This document shows positions 9,886-20,456 of a DNA stretch of 64,000 bases, piece by piece. The translations under genes and the position numbers were made by a program. The notes under the pieces are model-generated. The model did no database searches and was not told where the DNA came from. It saw only the letters and a program-made list of their open reading frames with translations. Position 1 is the first letter of the stretch; each line of letters starts with the position of its first letter. The stretch is from Streptomyces erythrochromogenes (lineage in GTDB: Bacteria > Actinomycetota > Actinomycetes > Streptomycetales > Streptomycetaceae), in the NCBI RefSeq assembly GCF_036170895.1, contig NZ_CP108036.1, positions 6,297,501-6,361,500 of the forward strand. Direction: 5' to 3'.

Positions 9886-10203
9886 ATGACCGACGAAGCA
9901 GCCGAGACCCGGGCCGAGGCCCAGAGCACGGCCGGAGCCGATGCCGGAGCCGAGGTCGAGGCAGGAGCCCCCGCCGAGGCCGCCGAGCCGGTGGAGCCCG
10001 CGGGGCCCGCGGCGCTGGGCGTCGTACGCACCCCCACCGGGCACGCCGGGGTGGACGCGCACCTGGCGCGGCTGGCGGACGCGGACCACCTCGGGGCGGA
10101 CGGACACGTCGAGGTGTACGAGGATGTGCACCGGGGGCTGCGTGAGGCGCTGACCGCGCTGGACGCACCGCCCGTCCCCGGACCGTACGAAAACAGGAGC
10201 TGA
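9886..10203 (+). CDS. Conserved hypothetical, Ala/Glu-rich N-terminus (tlyA-linked)
   Basis: A 105-residue acidic protein of unknown function. Residues 1-45 are Ala/Glu/Pro low complexity. The conserved-looking part is residues 46-95 (GVVRTPTGHAGVDAHLARLADADHLGADGHVEVYEDVHRGLREAL), probably two helices. It lies 7 bases before tlyA and is probably co-transcribed with tlyA-nadK-recN. A similar small gene sits before tlyA in other actinomycetes, from memory. Confidence 0.75.
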   Translation: MTDEAAETRAEAQSTAGADAGAEVEAGAPAEAAEPVEPAGPAALGVVRTPTGHAGVDAHLARLADADHLGADGHVEVYEDVHRGLREALTALDAPPVPGPYENRS

Positions 10204-10210
10204 ACCGAAC

Positions 10211-11022
<812 letters not shown>

Positions 11023-11026
<4 letters not shown>

Positions 11027-11931
11027 CAGATTCTTCGGGGGAACGCACCGTATTCCTGCTCGCGCACACCGGACGGCCGGCGGCCATCCGCAGCGCCGAG
11101 CTGGTCGTCAAGGGCCTGCTGCGCTGCGGGCTGGGCGTACGGGTCTTCGACCACGAGGCGGTGGACCTGCCGCTGCCACCGGAGGTGGAGCTCGTCACCG
11201 AGTCCACGCCGGGGGTGCTCGACGGGTGCGAGCTGCTGGTGGTGCTCGGCGGGGACGGGACCCTGCTGCGCGGCGCCGAGCTCGCGCGGGCCTCGGGCGT
11301 GCCGATGCTGGGCGTCAACCTGGGCCGGGTCGGCTTCCTCGCCGAGGCCGAGCGCGACGACCTGGACAAGGTCGTGGACCGGGTGGTGACGCGCTCGTAC
11401 GAGGTCGAGGAGCGGATGACCCTCGACGTGATCGTGCGGACGAACGGCGACGTCGTCCACCGGGACTGGGCGCTGAACGAGGCCGCGGTCCAGAAGGTGT
11501 CCCCGGAGCGGATGCTGGAGGTGGTCCTGGAGATCGACGGGCGCCCGGTGACCGGCTTCGGCTGCGACGGGATCGTCTGCGCCACCCCGACGGGCTCGAC
11601 GGCCTATGCCTTCTCCGCGGGCGGGCCGGTGGTCTGGCCGGAGGTGGAGGCGTTGCTGATGGTGCCGATCAGCGCGCACGCGCTGTTCGCGAAGCCGCTG
11701 GTGACCTCGCCGAACTCGGTCCTGGCGGTGGAGGTGCAGAACGGCACCCCGCACGGGGTCCTGTGGTGCGACGGCCGGCGCATGCTGGACCTGCCGGCCG
11801 GGGCGCGCGTGGAGGTCCGGCGGGGTGCGGTGCCCGTGCGGCTTGCCCGGCTGCACCACGCGTCGTTCACGGACCGGCTCGTCGCGAAGTTCGCGCTGCC
11901 CGTGTCGGGCTGGCGGGGCGCGCCCCACTGA
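11023..11931 (+). CDS. nadK: NAD kinase
   Basis: A 302-residue ATP/polyphosphate-NAD kinase that makes NADP. Seen: the GGDGT motif (LVVLGGDGTLLRGAE, residues ~72-86), GVNLGRVGFLAE, LNEAAVQK (NE/D motif), and GFGCDGIVCATPTGSTAYAFSAGG, the second conserved loop. GTG 11023 overlaps the tlyA stop by four bases, so translation is coupled. Length is normal for actinobacterial NadK. Confidence 0.96.
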
Positions 11932-12107
11932 CGGTCCCGGCACAGTCGGCGGCGGGCGGCGGCGACCCTCGTCGCCGGCAAGCCCGGCTGAGATTCCCGG
12001 TGTTGCCGTTCGGCGCCGGTCGCGAGAGCCTTAATAGCACATGCGTTCGGAGAACTCGGGGCGGGTGACGTCACATGGCACCCGGGAAACCTCGGTATCG
12101 TCGTCCC

Positions 12108-13844
12108 GTGCTTGAGGAGATGCGGATACGATCGCTCGGGGTCATCGACGACGCGGTGGTCGAGCTGTCGCCCGGTTTCACCGCGGTGACCGGCGAGACC
12201 GGCGCGGGCAAGACGATGGTCGTCACCAGCCTCGGGCTGCTGCTCGGCGGTCGCGCCGACCCGGCCCTGGTGCGGATCGGGGCCAAGGCGGCGGTGGTCG
12301 AGGGCCGCATCGTCCTGCGCCCGGACGCCCCCGCCGCGGTACGCGCCGAGGAGGCGGGTGCCGAGCTCGACGACGGCGCCCTGCTGATCAGCCGGACCGT
12401 GTCCGCCGAGGGGCGTTCGCGCGCCCACGTCGGCGGCCGCTCCGTGCCCGTCGGCCTGCTCGGCGAACTCGCCGACGACCTGGTCGCCGTACACGGGCAG
12501 ACCGACCAGCAGGGCCTGCTCCGGCCGGCCCGGCAGCGGCAGGCGCTCGACCGGTACGCCGGAGACGCCGTCGCCGTCCCGCTGGAGAAGTACGGCTCGG
12601 CCTACCGCAGGCTCCGCGCGGTCGCCGTGGAACTCGAGGAGATCACCACCAGGGCCCGGGAACGGGCCCAGGAGGCCGACCTGCTCCGCTTCGGCCTCGA
12701 CGAGATCGCGGCCGTGGAGCCGGTGGCCGGCGAGGACGCCGAACTGGCGGCCGAGGCGGAGCGGCTCGGACACGCCGAAGCGCTGGCCTCGGCGGCCCAG
12801 GCGGCGCACGCCGCGCTCGCGGGCAACCCCGAGGACCCCGAGGCCATCGATGCGAACATGCTCGTCGCCGGGGCCCACCGGGCCCTGGAAACCGTACGGT
12901 CGCACGACCCGGCGCTCGGCGCGCTCGCCGAGCGGATCGGCGAGCTCGGCATCCTGCTCGCCGACGTGGCCGGGGAGCTGGCCGGCTACGCCGACGACCT
13001 CGACGCCGATCCGCTGCGGCTGGCCGCGGTGGAGGAGCGCCGGGCCGCCCTGACGCAGCTGACGCGCAAGTACGGCACCGGGGGCACCGTGGACGCGGTG
13101 CTGGAGTGGGCCGAACAGGGCGCGGCGCGGCTCCTGGAACTGGACGGCGACGACGAGCGGATCACCGAGCTCACCGCGGAACGGGACGGGCTGCGCTCCG
13201 AACTGTCCCTGCTGGCACAGACGTTGACCGACGCCCGGGTGGAGGCGGCGACGCGCTTCGCCTCCGCGGTGACGGAGGAGCTGGCGTCGCTGGCGATGCC
13301 GCACGCCCGGGTGACGATCGACGTCCGGCAGGCGGAGGACCCCGAAGGAGTGGACGTGGACGGCCGCCCGGTCGCCTACGGACCCTCCGGCGCCGACGAG
13401 GTCGAACTGCTGCTGGCCCCGCACCCGGGCGCCCAGCCGCGGCCGATCGCCAAGGGCGCCTCGGGCGGTGAGCTGTCCCGCGTGATGCTCGCGGTCGAGG
13501 TCGTCTTCGCGGGCTCCGACCCGGTGCCCACGTACCTCTTCGACGAGGTCGACGCCGGCGTCGGCGGCAAGGCGGCGGTCGAGGTCGGCCGGCGCCTGGC
13601 GAAGCTGGCCAGGTCGGCACAGGTCGTGGTCGTCACGCACCTGCCGCAGGTGGCGGCCTTCGCCGACCGGCAGCTGCTGGTGGAGAAGACCAACGACGGC
13701 TCGGTCACCCGAAGCGGGGTCACCGTCCTGGAGGGCGAGGACCGGATCCGCGAACTGTCGCGCATGCTCGCGGGGCACGAGGACTCCGTCTCCGCGCGGG
13801 CGCACGCCGAGGAACTGCTGGAGGCGGCGCGCGCCGACGTGTGA
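12108..13844 (+). CDS. recN: DNA repair protein RecN
   Basis: A 578-residue SMC-like ATPase for double-strand-break repair. Seen: N-terminal LEEMRIRSLGVIDDAVVELSPG and Walker A GETGAGKTMV; a coiled-coil middle (residues ~180-380); C-terminal ABC signature KGASGGELSRVMLAVEV, Walker B TYLFDEVDAGVGG and the VVVTHLPQVAAFAD switch. GTG 12108 was chosen to match the family N-terminus; ATG 12075 and ATG 12120 are in frame. A 176-base gap separates it from nadK, so it may have its own promoter. Confidence 0.95.
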   Translation: MLEEMRIRSLGVIDDAVVELSPGFTAVTGETGAGKTMVVTSLGLLLGGRADPALVRIGAKAAVVEGRIVLRPDAPAAVRAEEAGAELDDGALLISRTVSAEGRSRAHVGGRSVPVGLLGELADDLVAVHGQTDQQGLLRPARQRQALDRYAGDAVAVPLEKYGSAYRRLRAVAVELEEITTRARERAQEADLLRFGLDEIAAVEPVAGEDAELAAEAERLGHAEALASAAQAAHAALAGNPEDPEAIDANMLVAGAHRALETVRSHDPALGALAERIGELGILLADVAGELAGYADDLDADPLRLAAVEERRAALTQLTRKYGTGGTVDAVLEWAEQGAARLLELDGDDERITELTAERDGLRSELSLLAQTLTDARVEAATRFASAVTEELASLAMPHARVTIDVRQAEDPEGVDVDGRPVAYGPSGADEVELLLAPHPGAQPRPIAKGASGGELSRVMLAVEVVFAGSDPVPTYLFDEVDAGVGGKAAVEVGRRLAKLARSAQVVVVTHLPQVAAFADRQLLVEKTNDGSVTRSGVTVLEGEDRIRELSRMLAGHEDSVSARAHAEELLEAARADV

Positions 13845-13863
13845 GCCCGCACACCACCTGGAG

Positions 13864-13890
13864 GGCCCGGAGCGGACGACGTTCCGGGCC
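13864..13890 (+). terminator. Hairpin after recN
   Basis: An 8-bp GC stem (GGCCCGGA, 13864-13871, with TCCGGGCC, 13883-13890) 20 bases after recN, followed by TTCCG rather than a U-tract, as is common in Streptomyces. Confidence 0.6.
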
Positions 13891-14100
13891 TTCCGCTTGT
13901 CCGTGAAAGACCGGTTCGGCTCCGAAACGGACCGATCAGCACGTCACTCTTCGGATTCCACTTACGCCGTGTGGGTGAGGCCGGAAGGTCTCCGGCCGTA
14001 TCTCGCACAGGATCCGCACCCGTATGGTCCCGGAACGCGCGTGCGGACTGGCATCCTTGGCGACGTCTCTGACTCTTCCCTCACCCTGGAGCTTCGGCCA

Positions 14101-15210
14101 GTGAGCAGCTCCCCGGTCTCCACCTCCGCCGCGGCACAGCCCTACGGGCGCCCGCTGCGCACCGTCCACGTGCTCGGCGACGGTGCGGGCGCGGGCAGTT
14201 GCACGCACGTCCGATCGCTCGCCACCGGGCTCGCCGCGCGCGGGGTGCGGGTCACGGTGTGCGCTCCCGTCCACGCGGAGGGGGAGTACGACTTCACCGG
14301 TGCCGGGGCGGAGTTCGCGCCCGACGCGGTGAGCGTGCTGCGGGCCGCCTGTGCCGGCGCGGACGTCGTCCACGCGCACGGGGTCAAGGCGGGCCTGCGG
14401 GCCGCGCTGGCCATACGCGGGCGCCGGGTGCCGCTGGTGGTGACCTGGCACGGCGACGGCCCGACGGTGCACGGCGCACTCGGGCGGCTGAGCCGGATGC
14501 TGGAACGGCGCGTGGCGCGGGCCGCCGCGGTGGTGCTCGGCGCCTCCTCGGACCTCGTGGACCTGGCGCGCCAGCGCGGCGCCAGGGACGCGCGGCTGGC
14601 GCCCGTGGCCTTCCCTGCGGCTCCGGAGGGGATGTCGGACCCGGGCAAGGTGCGGGCGGAACTCGGCGTCGTGGAACGGCCGTTGCTCATCGCGGTCGGC
14701 AGCCTGGTGGCGCACCGCGGCTACTCCGTCCTGCTCGACGCGGCACGCGAGTGGCGGGCCCTGGAACCGGCACCGCTGCTGGTGATCGCGGGCGAGGGGC
14801 CGCTACGGGCCGAACTGGCCCGGCGGATCGAGGCGGAGGGGCTCCCGGTCCGGCTGCTCGGACGGCGCAGGGACGCGGCGCAGCTGCTGGCGGCGGCGGA
14901 CCTGGCGGTCCTACCGAGCCGGTGGGAGGCGCCGGCACTGCTGGCGCAGGAGGCGCTGCGGGTGGGCGTGCCGCTGGTGGCCACGGCGGTGGGCGGTGTG
15001 CCGGAGCTGGTGGGGGAGGGCGCGGTGCTCGTCCCGCCGGGGGAGGCGGGGGCCCTCGCCTCGGCCGTGACCGGCCTCCTGGCCGATCCGGCCCGCCGGG
15101 CCGACCTGGCCGCTGCCGGGCGCGTCCAGGCCGCGACCTGGCCGTCGGAGGACGACACCGTGGCCCAGGTCCTGTCCGTCTACGACGAACTGATGGAACG
15201 CCACCGATAG
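14101..15210 (+). CDS. GT4-type glycosyltransferase
   Basis: A 369-residue retaining glycosyltransferase (GT-B fold, family 4). Seen: N-terminal LGDGAGAGSCTHVRSLATGLAARG, VVHAHGVKAGLRAALA, VVTWHGDGP, LLIAVGSLVAHRGYSVLL, and the C-terminal donor site LPSRWEAPALLAQEALRVGVPLVAT with GVPELVGEGA, a weak EX7E pattern. The substrate is unknown; a sugar-nucleotide donor is expected. GTG 14101 has GGAG at 14088-14091. The frame stays open to 13897 without a better start. The 256 bases after recN hold the recN hairpin and probably the promoter. Confidence 0.88.
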   Translation: MSSSPVSTSAAAQPYGRPLRTVHVLGDGAGAGSCTHVRSLATGLAARGVRVTVCAPVHAEGEYDFTGAGAEFAPDAVSVLRAACAGADVVHAHGVKAGLRAALAIRGRRVPLVVTWHGDGPTVHGALGRLSRMLERRVARAAAVVLGASSDLVDLARQRGARDARLAPVAFPAAPEGMSDPGKVRAELGVVERPLLIAVGSLVAHRGYSVLLDAAREWRALEPAPLLVIAGEGPLRAELARRIEAEGLPVRLLGRRRDAAQLLAAADLAVLPSRWEAPALLAQEALRVGVPLVATAVGGVPELVGEGAVLVPPGEAGALASAVTGLLADPARRADLAAAGRVQAATWPSEDDTVAQVLSVYDELMERHR

Positions 15211-15480
15211 CCCCCGGCGGTGGCAGGTCGCGCTCCTGGCGCGGGTCCCGCCTTCCGGCCCGCCGGAGCCCTTCTCCTCCAGCCCCGCCACCGTCGCCGG
15301 GTGGGGCGCCGCTGCGGGGCTCCGCCCCGAACCCCCGCGCCGCGCATGCAGGCGCGGCTGATCCGGCGGGGCTCCGCGCCCCGGGCGGGGCGGGGTCGCC
15401 CGCGGGGTCGGCGGACGGGGTCCGGCGCAGCGGCGCGAAGCCGGAGAAGCCCCCAGGGGCCGGGCCGAGCGAAGGGCGCG

Positions 15481-17106
15481 TCACGGAGGCGGCGGGCTGG
15501 CGTGGCGGCGGGCGCGGAGGGCGAGGCTCAGGGAGAGGACCGTCTCCGGGTCGTCCAGGTCCGTGCCCAGCAGCTCCGAGATGCGCGCCAGCCGGTTGTA
15601 GAGGGTCTGCCGGTTCAGGTGGAGCTCACGGGCCGTCTCCGCCTTGCGGCCCGCATGGGCCAGGTACGTCTCCAGGGTGGGCAGCAGCGGCGGCCGCGAG
15701 GCGGCGTCGTGCGCGCGCAGCGGGCCGATCGCGCGGTCCACGAAGGCCGCCAGGTCCGGGTGTTCGCGCAGCCGCCACAGCAGCAGGTCGATGTCGAGGC
15801 GCCGGGCGTCGTACCAGGGCCGGGCCGGCAGGCCGTGGGCCGCGGTGGCGGTCTCCGCGGCGTGCCGCAGGCCCGACGAGGCCGCCGCCCAGCCGCCCGC
15901 GACGCCGACGACCACGGCCGGCGGGGCGGTGGCCCGGTCCAGTCCCGCGCGCTCGACGCCCGCCCGCAGCGCAGCCGCGACCCGGTCGGCGACCGCCGTG
16001 CGCTCCGACTCCGCCCGCAGCGACACCAGCAGCGGCACCCGGCCCTCGACCGGCCGGACCCCCAGCAGGACCGGGACCCCGACGGACGACAGCTCCTCCA
16101 GCACCGCCCGGGCCAGGACGGCCCAGTTGCCGGACGGGCCGAGGTCCGACAGCCGCATGACCACCGGCAGCAGCGGCCCGGCGCCCGGCTTGAAGCCCAG
16201 CACACGGGCCTGCCCCGGCGCGTCCTCCGCCGAGATGCGGCCCTCCGCGAGGTCCGTCAGGAAGTCGCCGCGGCCGCGCGCCGCCAGCTCCTCCTCCTGG
16301 CGCGCCTGCATGAGGACCACGGCCAGCACGCCGGCCGTGCGCTCCGCCGCCATCCGGTGCACCGGCAGCAGCGGGGCCGAGACCCCGACCAGGACCACCC
16401 GGGCCCGCACCGAGCCCGTGCCGTGGCCGCCGCCGGGTACGTCGACCACCACGGTGTTCGCCGACGGTTCGGCCTCGCGCTGGCCGCGCAGCCCCTCCCA
16501 CACCTGGAGCGGGTCCGCACCCGGGTCCCCGGCCGAGCTGGCGGCCGCGTACAGCAACTGCCCGTCCGGGGTCTCCAGGAAGACCGGGTTCCCCGTGAAG
16601 TCGGCCAGGATGCGCAGCACCTGCGGGATGCCCCCGCCGCCCAACAGGGCCTGCGTACATCGCCGGTGGACCTCCTCGGCCCGCTGGAGCAGGGCGTAGT
16701 GGCCGTTGACGATCTCGGTGTGGACCTCCTCGGTGACCGCGACGAAGGGGACCTCCCGGTGGAGTTGCACCAGCGGCAGCCCCGCCGCGCGCGCCGTCTC
16801 CACGAGCGTCGCGGGCAGCCGGGTGAACCGCGGGCCCAGCTCCACCACCAGCGCGGCGATGCCCCGGTCCGCGAGGCGGCGTACGAAGGCCCGCTGTTCG
16901 GCGGGTCGGGTGCCCAGGCCGAGCCCCGTGGTCAGCAGCAGCTCACCGCCCTTGAGCAGGGAGGCGATGTTCGGGACCTCGCCCGCGTGCACCCAGCGGA
17001 CGGTGCGGCCCAGGCGGTCGGCGCAGGCCACCACCTCCGGCAGGCCGCTGCGCAGCCCCGGCAGCTCCAGTGCCCGCTGAACCGTGATCCCGCCCTGATC
17101 GTCCAT
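15481..17106 (-). CDS. PucR family transcriptional regulator
   Basis: A 541-residue regulator. Residues ~10-130 are the N-terminal PucR ligand domain (VQRALELPGLRSGLPEVVAC, LLTTGLGLG). A central GAF/GGDEF-like region follows. The C-terminus carries the PucR helix-turn-helix (LETYLAHAGRKAETARELHL, then NRQTLYNRLARISELLG). PucR proteins often control purine or amine catabolism. It starts 22 bases after the stop of the flavin oxidoreductase gene on the same strand, so the two are probably co-transcribed. No ribosome-binding site is visible at the ATG; TAGCGT about 11 bases upstream could be a -10 box for a leaderless message. Confidence 0.92.
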   Translation of the reverse strand: MDDQGGITVQRALELPGLRSGLPEVVACADRLGRTVRWVHAGEVPNIASLLKGGELLLTTGLGLGTRPAEQRAFVRRLADRGIAALVVELGPRFTRLPATLVETARAAGLPLVQLHREVPFVAVTEEVHTEIVNGHYALLQRAEEVHRRCTQALLGGGGIPQVLRILADFTGNPVFLETPDGQLLYAAASSAGDPGADPLQVWEGLRGQREAEPSANTVVVDVPGGGHGTGSVRARVVLVGVSAPLLPVHRMAAERTAGVLAVVLMQARQEEELAARGRGDFLTDLAEGRISAEDAPGQARVLGFKPGAGPLLPVVMRLSDLGPSGNWAVLARAVLEELSSVGVPVLLGVRPVEGRVPLLVSLRAESERTAVADRVAAALRAGVERAGLDRATAPPAVVVGVAGGWAAASSGLRHAAETATAAHGLPARPWYDARRLDIDLLLWRLREHPDLAAFVDRAIGPLRAHDAASRPPLLPTLETYLAHAGRKAETARELHLNRQTLYNRLARISELLGTDLDDPETVLSLSLALRARRHASPPPP

Positions 17107-17128
17107 GTCGCGGGACGCTATCAGGGGG

Positions 17129-18514
17129 TCAGGCCGGCCGGATGTTGTGGTTGAAGCGGAAGACGTTGTCCGGGTCGTACGCGCGCTTCACCTGCCCCAA
17201 CCGCCGCATGTTGTCCGCGCCGAGCCCCGAGACCACCCGGTCCGAGCCCTCGTCCCCGGTGAAGTTCAGGTACACCGCCCCGGTGCTCCACGGCTGCACG
17301 GCCGCGCGGACGTCCTTGACCCATTGCCTGCAGCGTTCGTCGTCGGCCGGGTCCTCCCAGATCCCGAACGGGTGCACCGCCCAGGGGGAGTCCCGGTACG
17401 GCACCGGGTAGTCGGCCGGGCCGGAGGCGATCGCGCCGCCCTGCGGGAACAGGATGTGCTGGGTCCCGGTCGGCACCGGCATCGACGAGGCCCGGGAGCA
17501 GAACGCGTCGACGAACGCGTCCGGTGCGGCGGTCAGGTACTCCGCCGACCAGTAGTTCCGCAGCCCCGGCGGGTCGTCGATCATGCATTGGAGATCGGCG
17601 TACGGGATGGCGGTGACCATCGCCGCCTCGTGCGGCAGTGCCAGCAGCGGCTCGGCGAGCGCCCGCAGCCGCTCCTCCGGGCCCGCGTACGTGAGCAGCG
17701 CCGCGCACACCAGCCTCCCGGCCAGGTGCGGGGGCACGAAGTCGTCGTCCGGGGGGCCGGTCAGGTAGATCACGCCCCCGCTCGCCTCCGCCGGCCCGCC
17801 CTCGAGGAGGTCCCGGTAGGTCCGCACCACCTCGGGGCCGTTCTCCGGCAGGTAGAGGACGAAGGCGATCGCCATGGCGGGCAGTTCGTGCAGCCGCAGG
17901 GTGATCGCGGTGGCCACGCCGAAGTTCCCGCCGCCGCCGTGCAGGGCCCAGAACAGCTCGGGGTGCTCCTCGGAGGTGGTCTCCACGACCGATCCGTCGG
18001 CCGTCACCAGCTCCACGCCCAGCAGGTTGTCCACGGCCAGCCCGCACTTGCGGTCCAGCCACCCGCTGCCGCCGCCCAGGACGAAGCCGCCGACCCCGGT
18101 GGTGGAGGCCCGGCCGCCGGTGGTGGCGAGCCCGTACGGGGCGCACGCCCGGTCCAGGTGGCTCATCGTCGCCCCGCCCTCGACCCGGACGGCGCGGGCC
18201 CCCGGGTGGACGGTGACCTCGTGCATCCGGCGGAGGTCGATCACCAGGGCGGCATCACCGAGGGCGGAACCGGAGACGCTGTGCCCGCCGCCCCGCACGG
18301 CGATCTTCAGGTCCAGGTCCCTCGCGAAGCGCACGGCGGTGACCACGTCCTCCGCGCTCTCGCACTGGGCGATCACGGCGGGCCTGCGGTCGATCATCGC
18401 GTTGAAGACGGTCCGGGCCTCGTCGTAGCCCGGATCGTCCGGAGCGAACACCTCACCGGACAGATCCTCGCGGAGCGCGGTCAGGGCCGCGCCCGCCTTC
18501 GAGAGGGGAGCCAT
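17129..18514 (-). CDS. FAD-binding (berberine bridge enzyme-like) oxidoreductase
   Basis: A 461-residue VAO/BBE-family flavoprotein. Seen: the FAD-binding PP-loop with the flavinylating His in VRGGGHSVSGSALGD (residues ~75-90), VEGGATMSHLDRACAPYG, STTGVGGFVLGGGSGWLDRK, and the C-terminal BBE motif VYLNFTGDEGSDRV then AYDPDNVFRFNHNI. The position where bicovalent enzymes carry the second Cys (CPTVGVGG) reads ASTTGVGG, so FAD is probably held by one bond only. ATG 18514 is preceded by GGAAGGGGG. The substrate is unknown. The downstream PucR gene may respond to the same compound. Confidence 0.9.
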   Translation of the reverse strand: MAPLSKAGAALTALREDLSGEVFAPDDPGYDEARTVFNAMIDRRPAVIAQCESAEDVVTAVRFARDLDLKIAVRGGGHSVSGSALGDAALVIDLRRMHEVTVHPGARAVRVEGGATMSHLDRACAPYGLATTGGRASTTGVGGFVLGGGSGWLDRKCGLAVDNLLGVELVTADGSVVETTSEEHPELFWALHGGGGNFGVATAITLRLHELPAMAIAFVLYLPENGPEVVRTYRDLLEGGPAEASGGVIYLTGPPDDDFVPPHLAGRLVCAALLTYAGPEERLRALAEPLLALPHEAAMVTAIPYADLQCMIDDPPGLRNYWSAEYLTAAPDAFVDAFCSRASSMPVPTGTQHILFPQGGAIASGPADYPVPYRDSPWAVHPFGIWEDPADDERCRQWVKDVRAAVQPWSTGAVYLNFTGDEGSDRVVSGLGADNMRRLGQVKRAYDPDNVFRFNHNIRPA

Positions 18515-18650
18515 GGCTGCCCCCTTCCAACGGACGGAGGGCATAAGACCCCTCCAGCCTAGGCCCGGAGGATCACCGGGGCGCGGTGGGCGCCGCGCCC
18601 CGCCCGGACGGCTCCCCGGACGGGGCGCCCGGACGGGGCGCCCGCGGGCC

Positions 18651-20456
18651 TCAGCCCCCGTACGCGCCGCTCGCGGTCAGCCGCAGGGCCGTGTCGATCA
18701 GCGGAACGTGGCTGAACGCCTGCGGGAAGTTCCCCACCTGCCGCTGGAGCCGCGGATCCCACTCCTCCGCCAGCAGGCCCAGGTCGTTGCGCAGGGCCAG
18801 CAACCGCTCGAACAGCCGCCGCGCCTCGTCCACCCGGCCGATCATCGCCAGGTCGTCGGCCATCCAGAACGAGCAGGCGAGGAAGGCGCCCTCGTCGCCC
18901 TCCAGGCCGTCCACACCGGCCTCCTCGCCCGCCGTCGGGTAGCGCAGGATGAAACCGTCGGGCGTGGACAGCTCGCGCTGGATCGCCTCGATGGTGCCGA
19001 TGACCCGCTTGTCGTCCGGCGGCAGGAAGCCCATCTGCGGGATCAGCAGCAGCGAGGCGTCCAGCTCCTTCGACCCGTACGACTGGGTGAAGGTGTTGCG
19101 TTCCTTGTCGTAGCCCTTCTCGCACACGTCCTGGTGGATCTCGTCGCGCAGTTCCCGCCACCGATCCAGCGGGCCGTCCGCGTCCCCGCTCTCGATCAGC
19201 TTGATCGTGCGGTCCACGGCCACCCAGGCCATCACCTTGGAGTGCACGAAGTGCCGGCGCGGGCCGCGCACCTCCCAGATGCCCTCGTCGGGCTCGGACC
19301 AGTGCGTCTCCAGGTAGCGGATCAGCTTGAGCTGGAGCAGGGAGGCGTAGTCGCTGCGGGCCAGGCCGGTCATGTGGCCCAGGTGCAGGGCCTCGGTGAC
19401 CTCGCCGTACACGTCGAGCTGCAGCTGGCCGGCGGCGCCGTTGCCGACGCGCACCGGGCGGGAGCCCTCGTAGCCGGGCAGCCAGTCCAGCTCGGTCTCG
19501 CCGAGCTCCCGTTCGCCCGCGATCCCGTACATGATCTGCAGGTTCTCCGGGTCGCCGGCCACCGCGCGCAGCAGCCACTCGCGCCAGGCGCGGGCCTCCT
19601 CGCGGTAGCCGGTGCGCAGCAGCGAGGAGAGGGTGATGGCCGCGTCCCGCAGCCAGGTGTAGCGGTAGTCCCAGTTGCGGACCCCGCCGATCTCCTCCGG
19701 CAGGGAGGTGGTCGGCGCGGCGACGATCCCGCCCGTGGGGGCGTACGTGAGGGCCTTGAGGGTGATCAGGGAGCGGACCACGGCCTCCCGGTAGGGCCCG
19801 TGGTAGGTGCACTGGTCGACCCACTCGCGCCAGAACTCGGCGGTCGAGTCCAGGGCCGCCTCGGCGTCCGGGGCCTCGGGCGCGCCGCGGTGCGAGGGCT
19901 GCCAGCTGATGCTGAAGGCCACCCGGTCGCCGGGGCCGACGGTGAAGTCGGAGTACGTCGTGAGGTCCTTGCCGTACGTCTGCGCGTCGGTGTCGAGCCA
20001 GACGGAGTCCGGGCCGGCGACGGCGACGGTGCGGCCGTCGACCTTGTGCACCCACGGCACCACCCGGCCGTAGCTGAAACGCATCCGCAGCGTCGAGCGC
20101 ATCGGGACGCGCCCGCTGACGCCCTCGACGATGCGGATCAGCTGCGGCGCGTGGTCCTCGCGGGGAGGCATGAAGTCGATCACGCGGACGTTGCCCCGCG
20201 GGGTGTCCCACTCGGACTCCAGCACCAGCGAGTCGCCGCGGTAGCGGCGGCGGGTGGCACGCGGGGCCTCGGCGCCCGCCGGGAACGCCGGCCCGATCCG
20301 CCAGAACCCGTGATCCTCGGTGCCGAGAATGCTCGCGAACACGGCATGGGAGTCGAAGCGGGGCAGGCACAGCCAGTCCACGGCCCCGTCCCGGCAGACC
20401 AGCGCCGCGGTCTGCATGTCACCGATCAGTGCGTAATCCTCGATGCGCCCGGACAC
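18651..20456 (-). CDS. Glycoside hydrolase family 15 protein (glucoamylase/trehalase type)
   Basis: A 601-residue cytoplasmic GH15 enzyme. The N-terminus MSGRIEDYALIGDMQTAALV and WLCLPRFDSHAVFA are typical of actinobacterial GH15 proteins, some of which are trehalases and others glucoamylases. Also seen: RNWDYRYTWLRDAAIT in the (alpha/alpha)6 barrel and the C-terminal EEWDPRLQRQVGNFPQAFSH, which carries the general-base Glu region. No signal peptide. GTG 20456 was chosen because GGAG sits 6 bases upstream and homologues start at this residue; longer starts at 20462, 20480 and a TTG at 20504 are open. Confidence 0.9.
   Translation of the reverse strand: MSGRIEDYALIGDMQTAALVCRDGAVDWLCLPRFDSHAVFASILGTEDHGFWRIGPAFPAGAEAPRATRRRYRGDSLVLESEWDTPRGNVRVIDFMPPREDHAPQLIRIVEGVSGRVPMRSTLRMRFSYGRVVPWVHKVDGRTVAVAGPDSVWLDTDAQTYGKDLTTYSDFTVGPGDRVAFSISWQPSHRGAPEAPDAEAALDSTAEFWREWVDQCTYHGPYREAVVRSLITLKALTYAPTGGIVAAPTTSLPEEIGGVRNWDYRYTWLRDAAITLSSLLRTGYREEARAWREWLLRAVAGDPENLQIMYGIAGERELGETELDWLPGYEGSRPVRVGNGAAGQLQLDVYGEVTEALHLGHMTGLARSDYASLLQLKLIRYLETHWSEPDEGIWEVRGPRRHFVHSKVMAWVAVDRTIKLIESGDADGPLDRWRELRDEIHQDVCEKGYDKERNTFTQSYGSKELDASLLLIPQMGFLPPDDKRVIGTIEAIQRELSTPDGFILRYPTAGEEAGVDGLEGDEGAFLACSFWMADDLAMIGRVDEARRLFERLLALRNDLGLLAEEWDPRLQRQVGNFPQAFSHVPLIDTALRLTASGAYGG

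Noticed and set aside
11604..13805. 733-codon minus-strand frame
   Set aside because: Antisense shadow of recN and nadK caused by high GC; Arg/His/Gly-rich composition without motifs.
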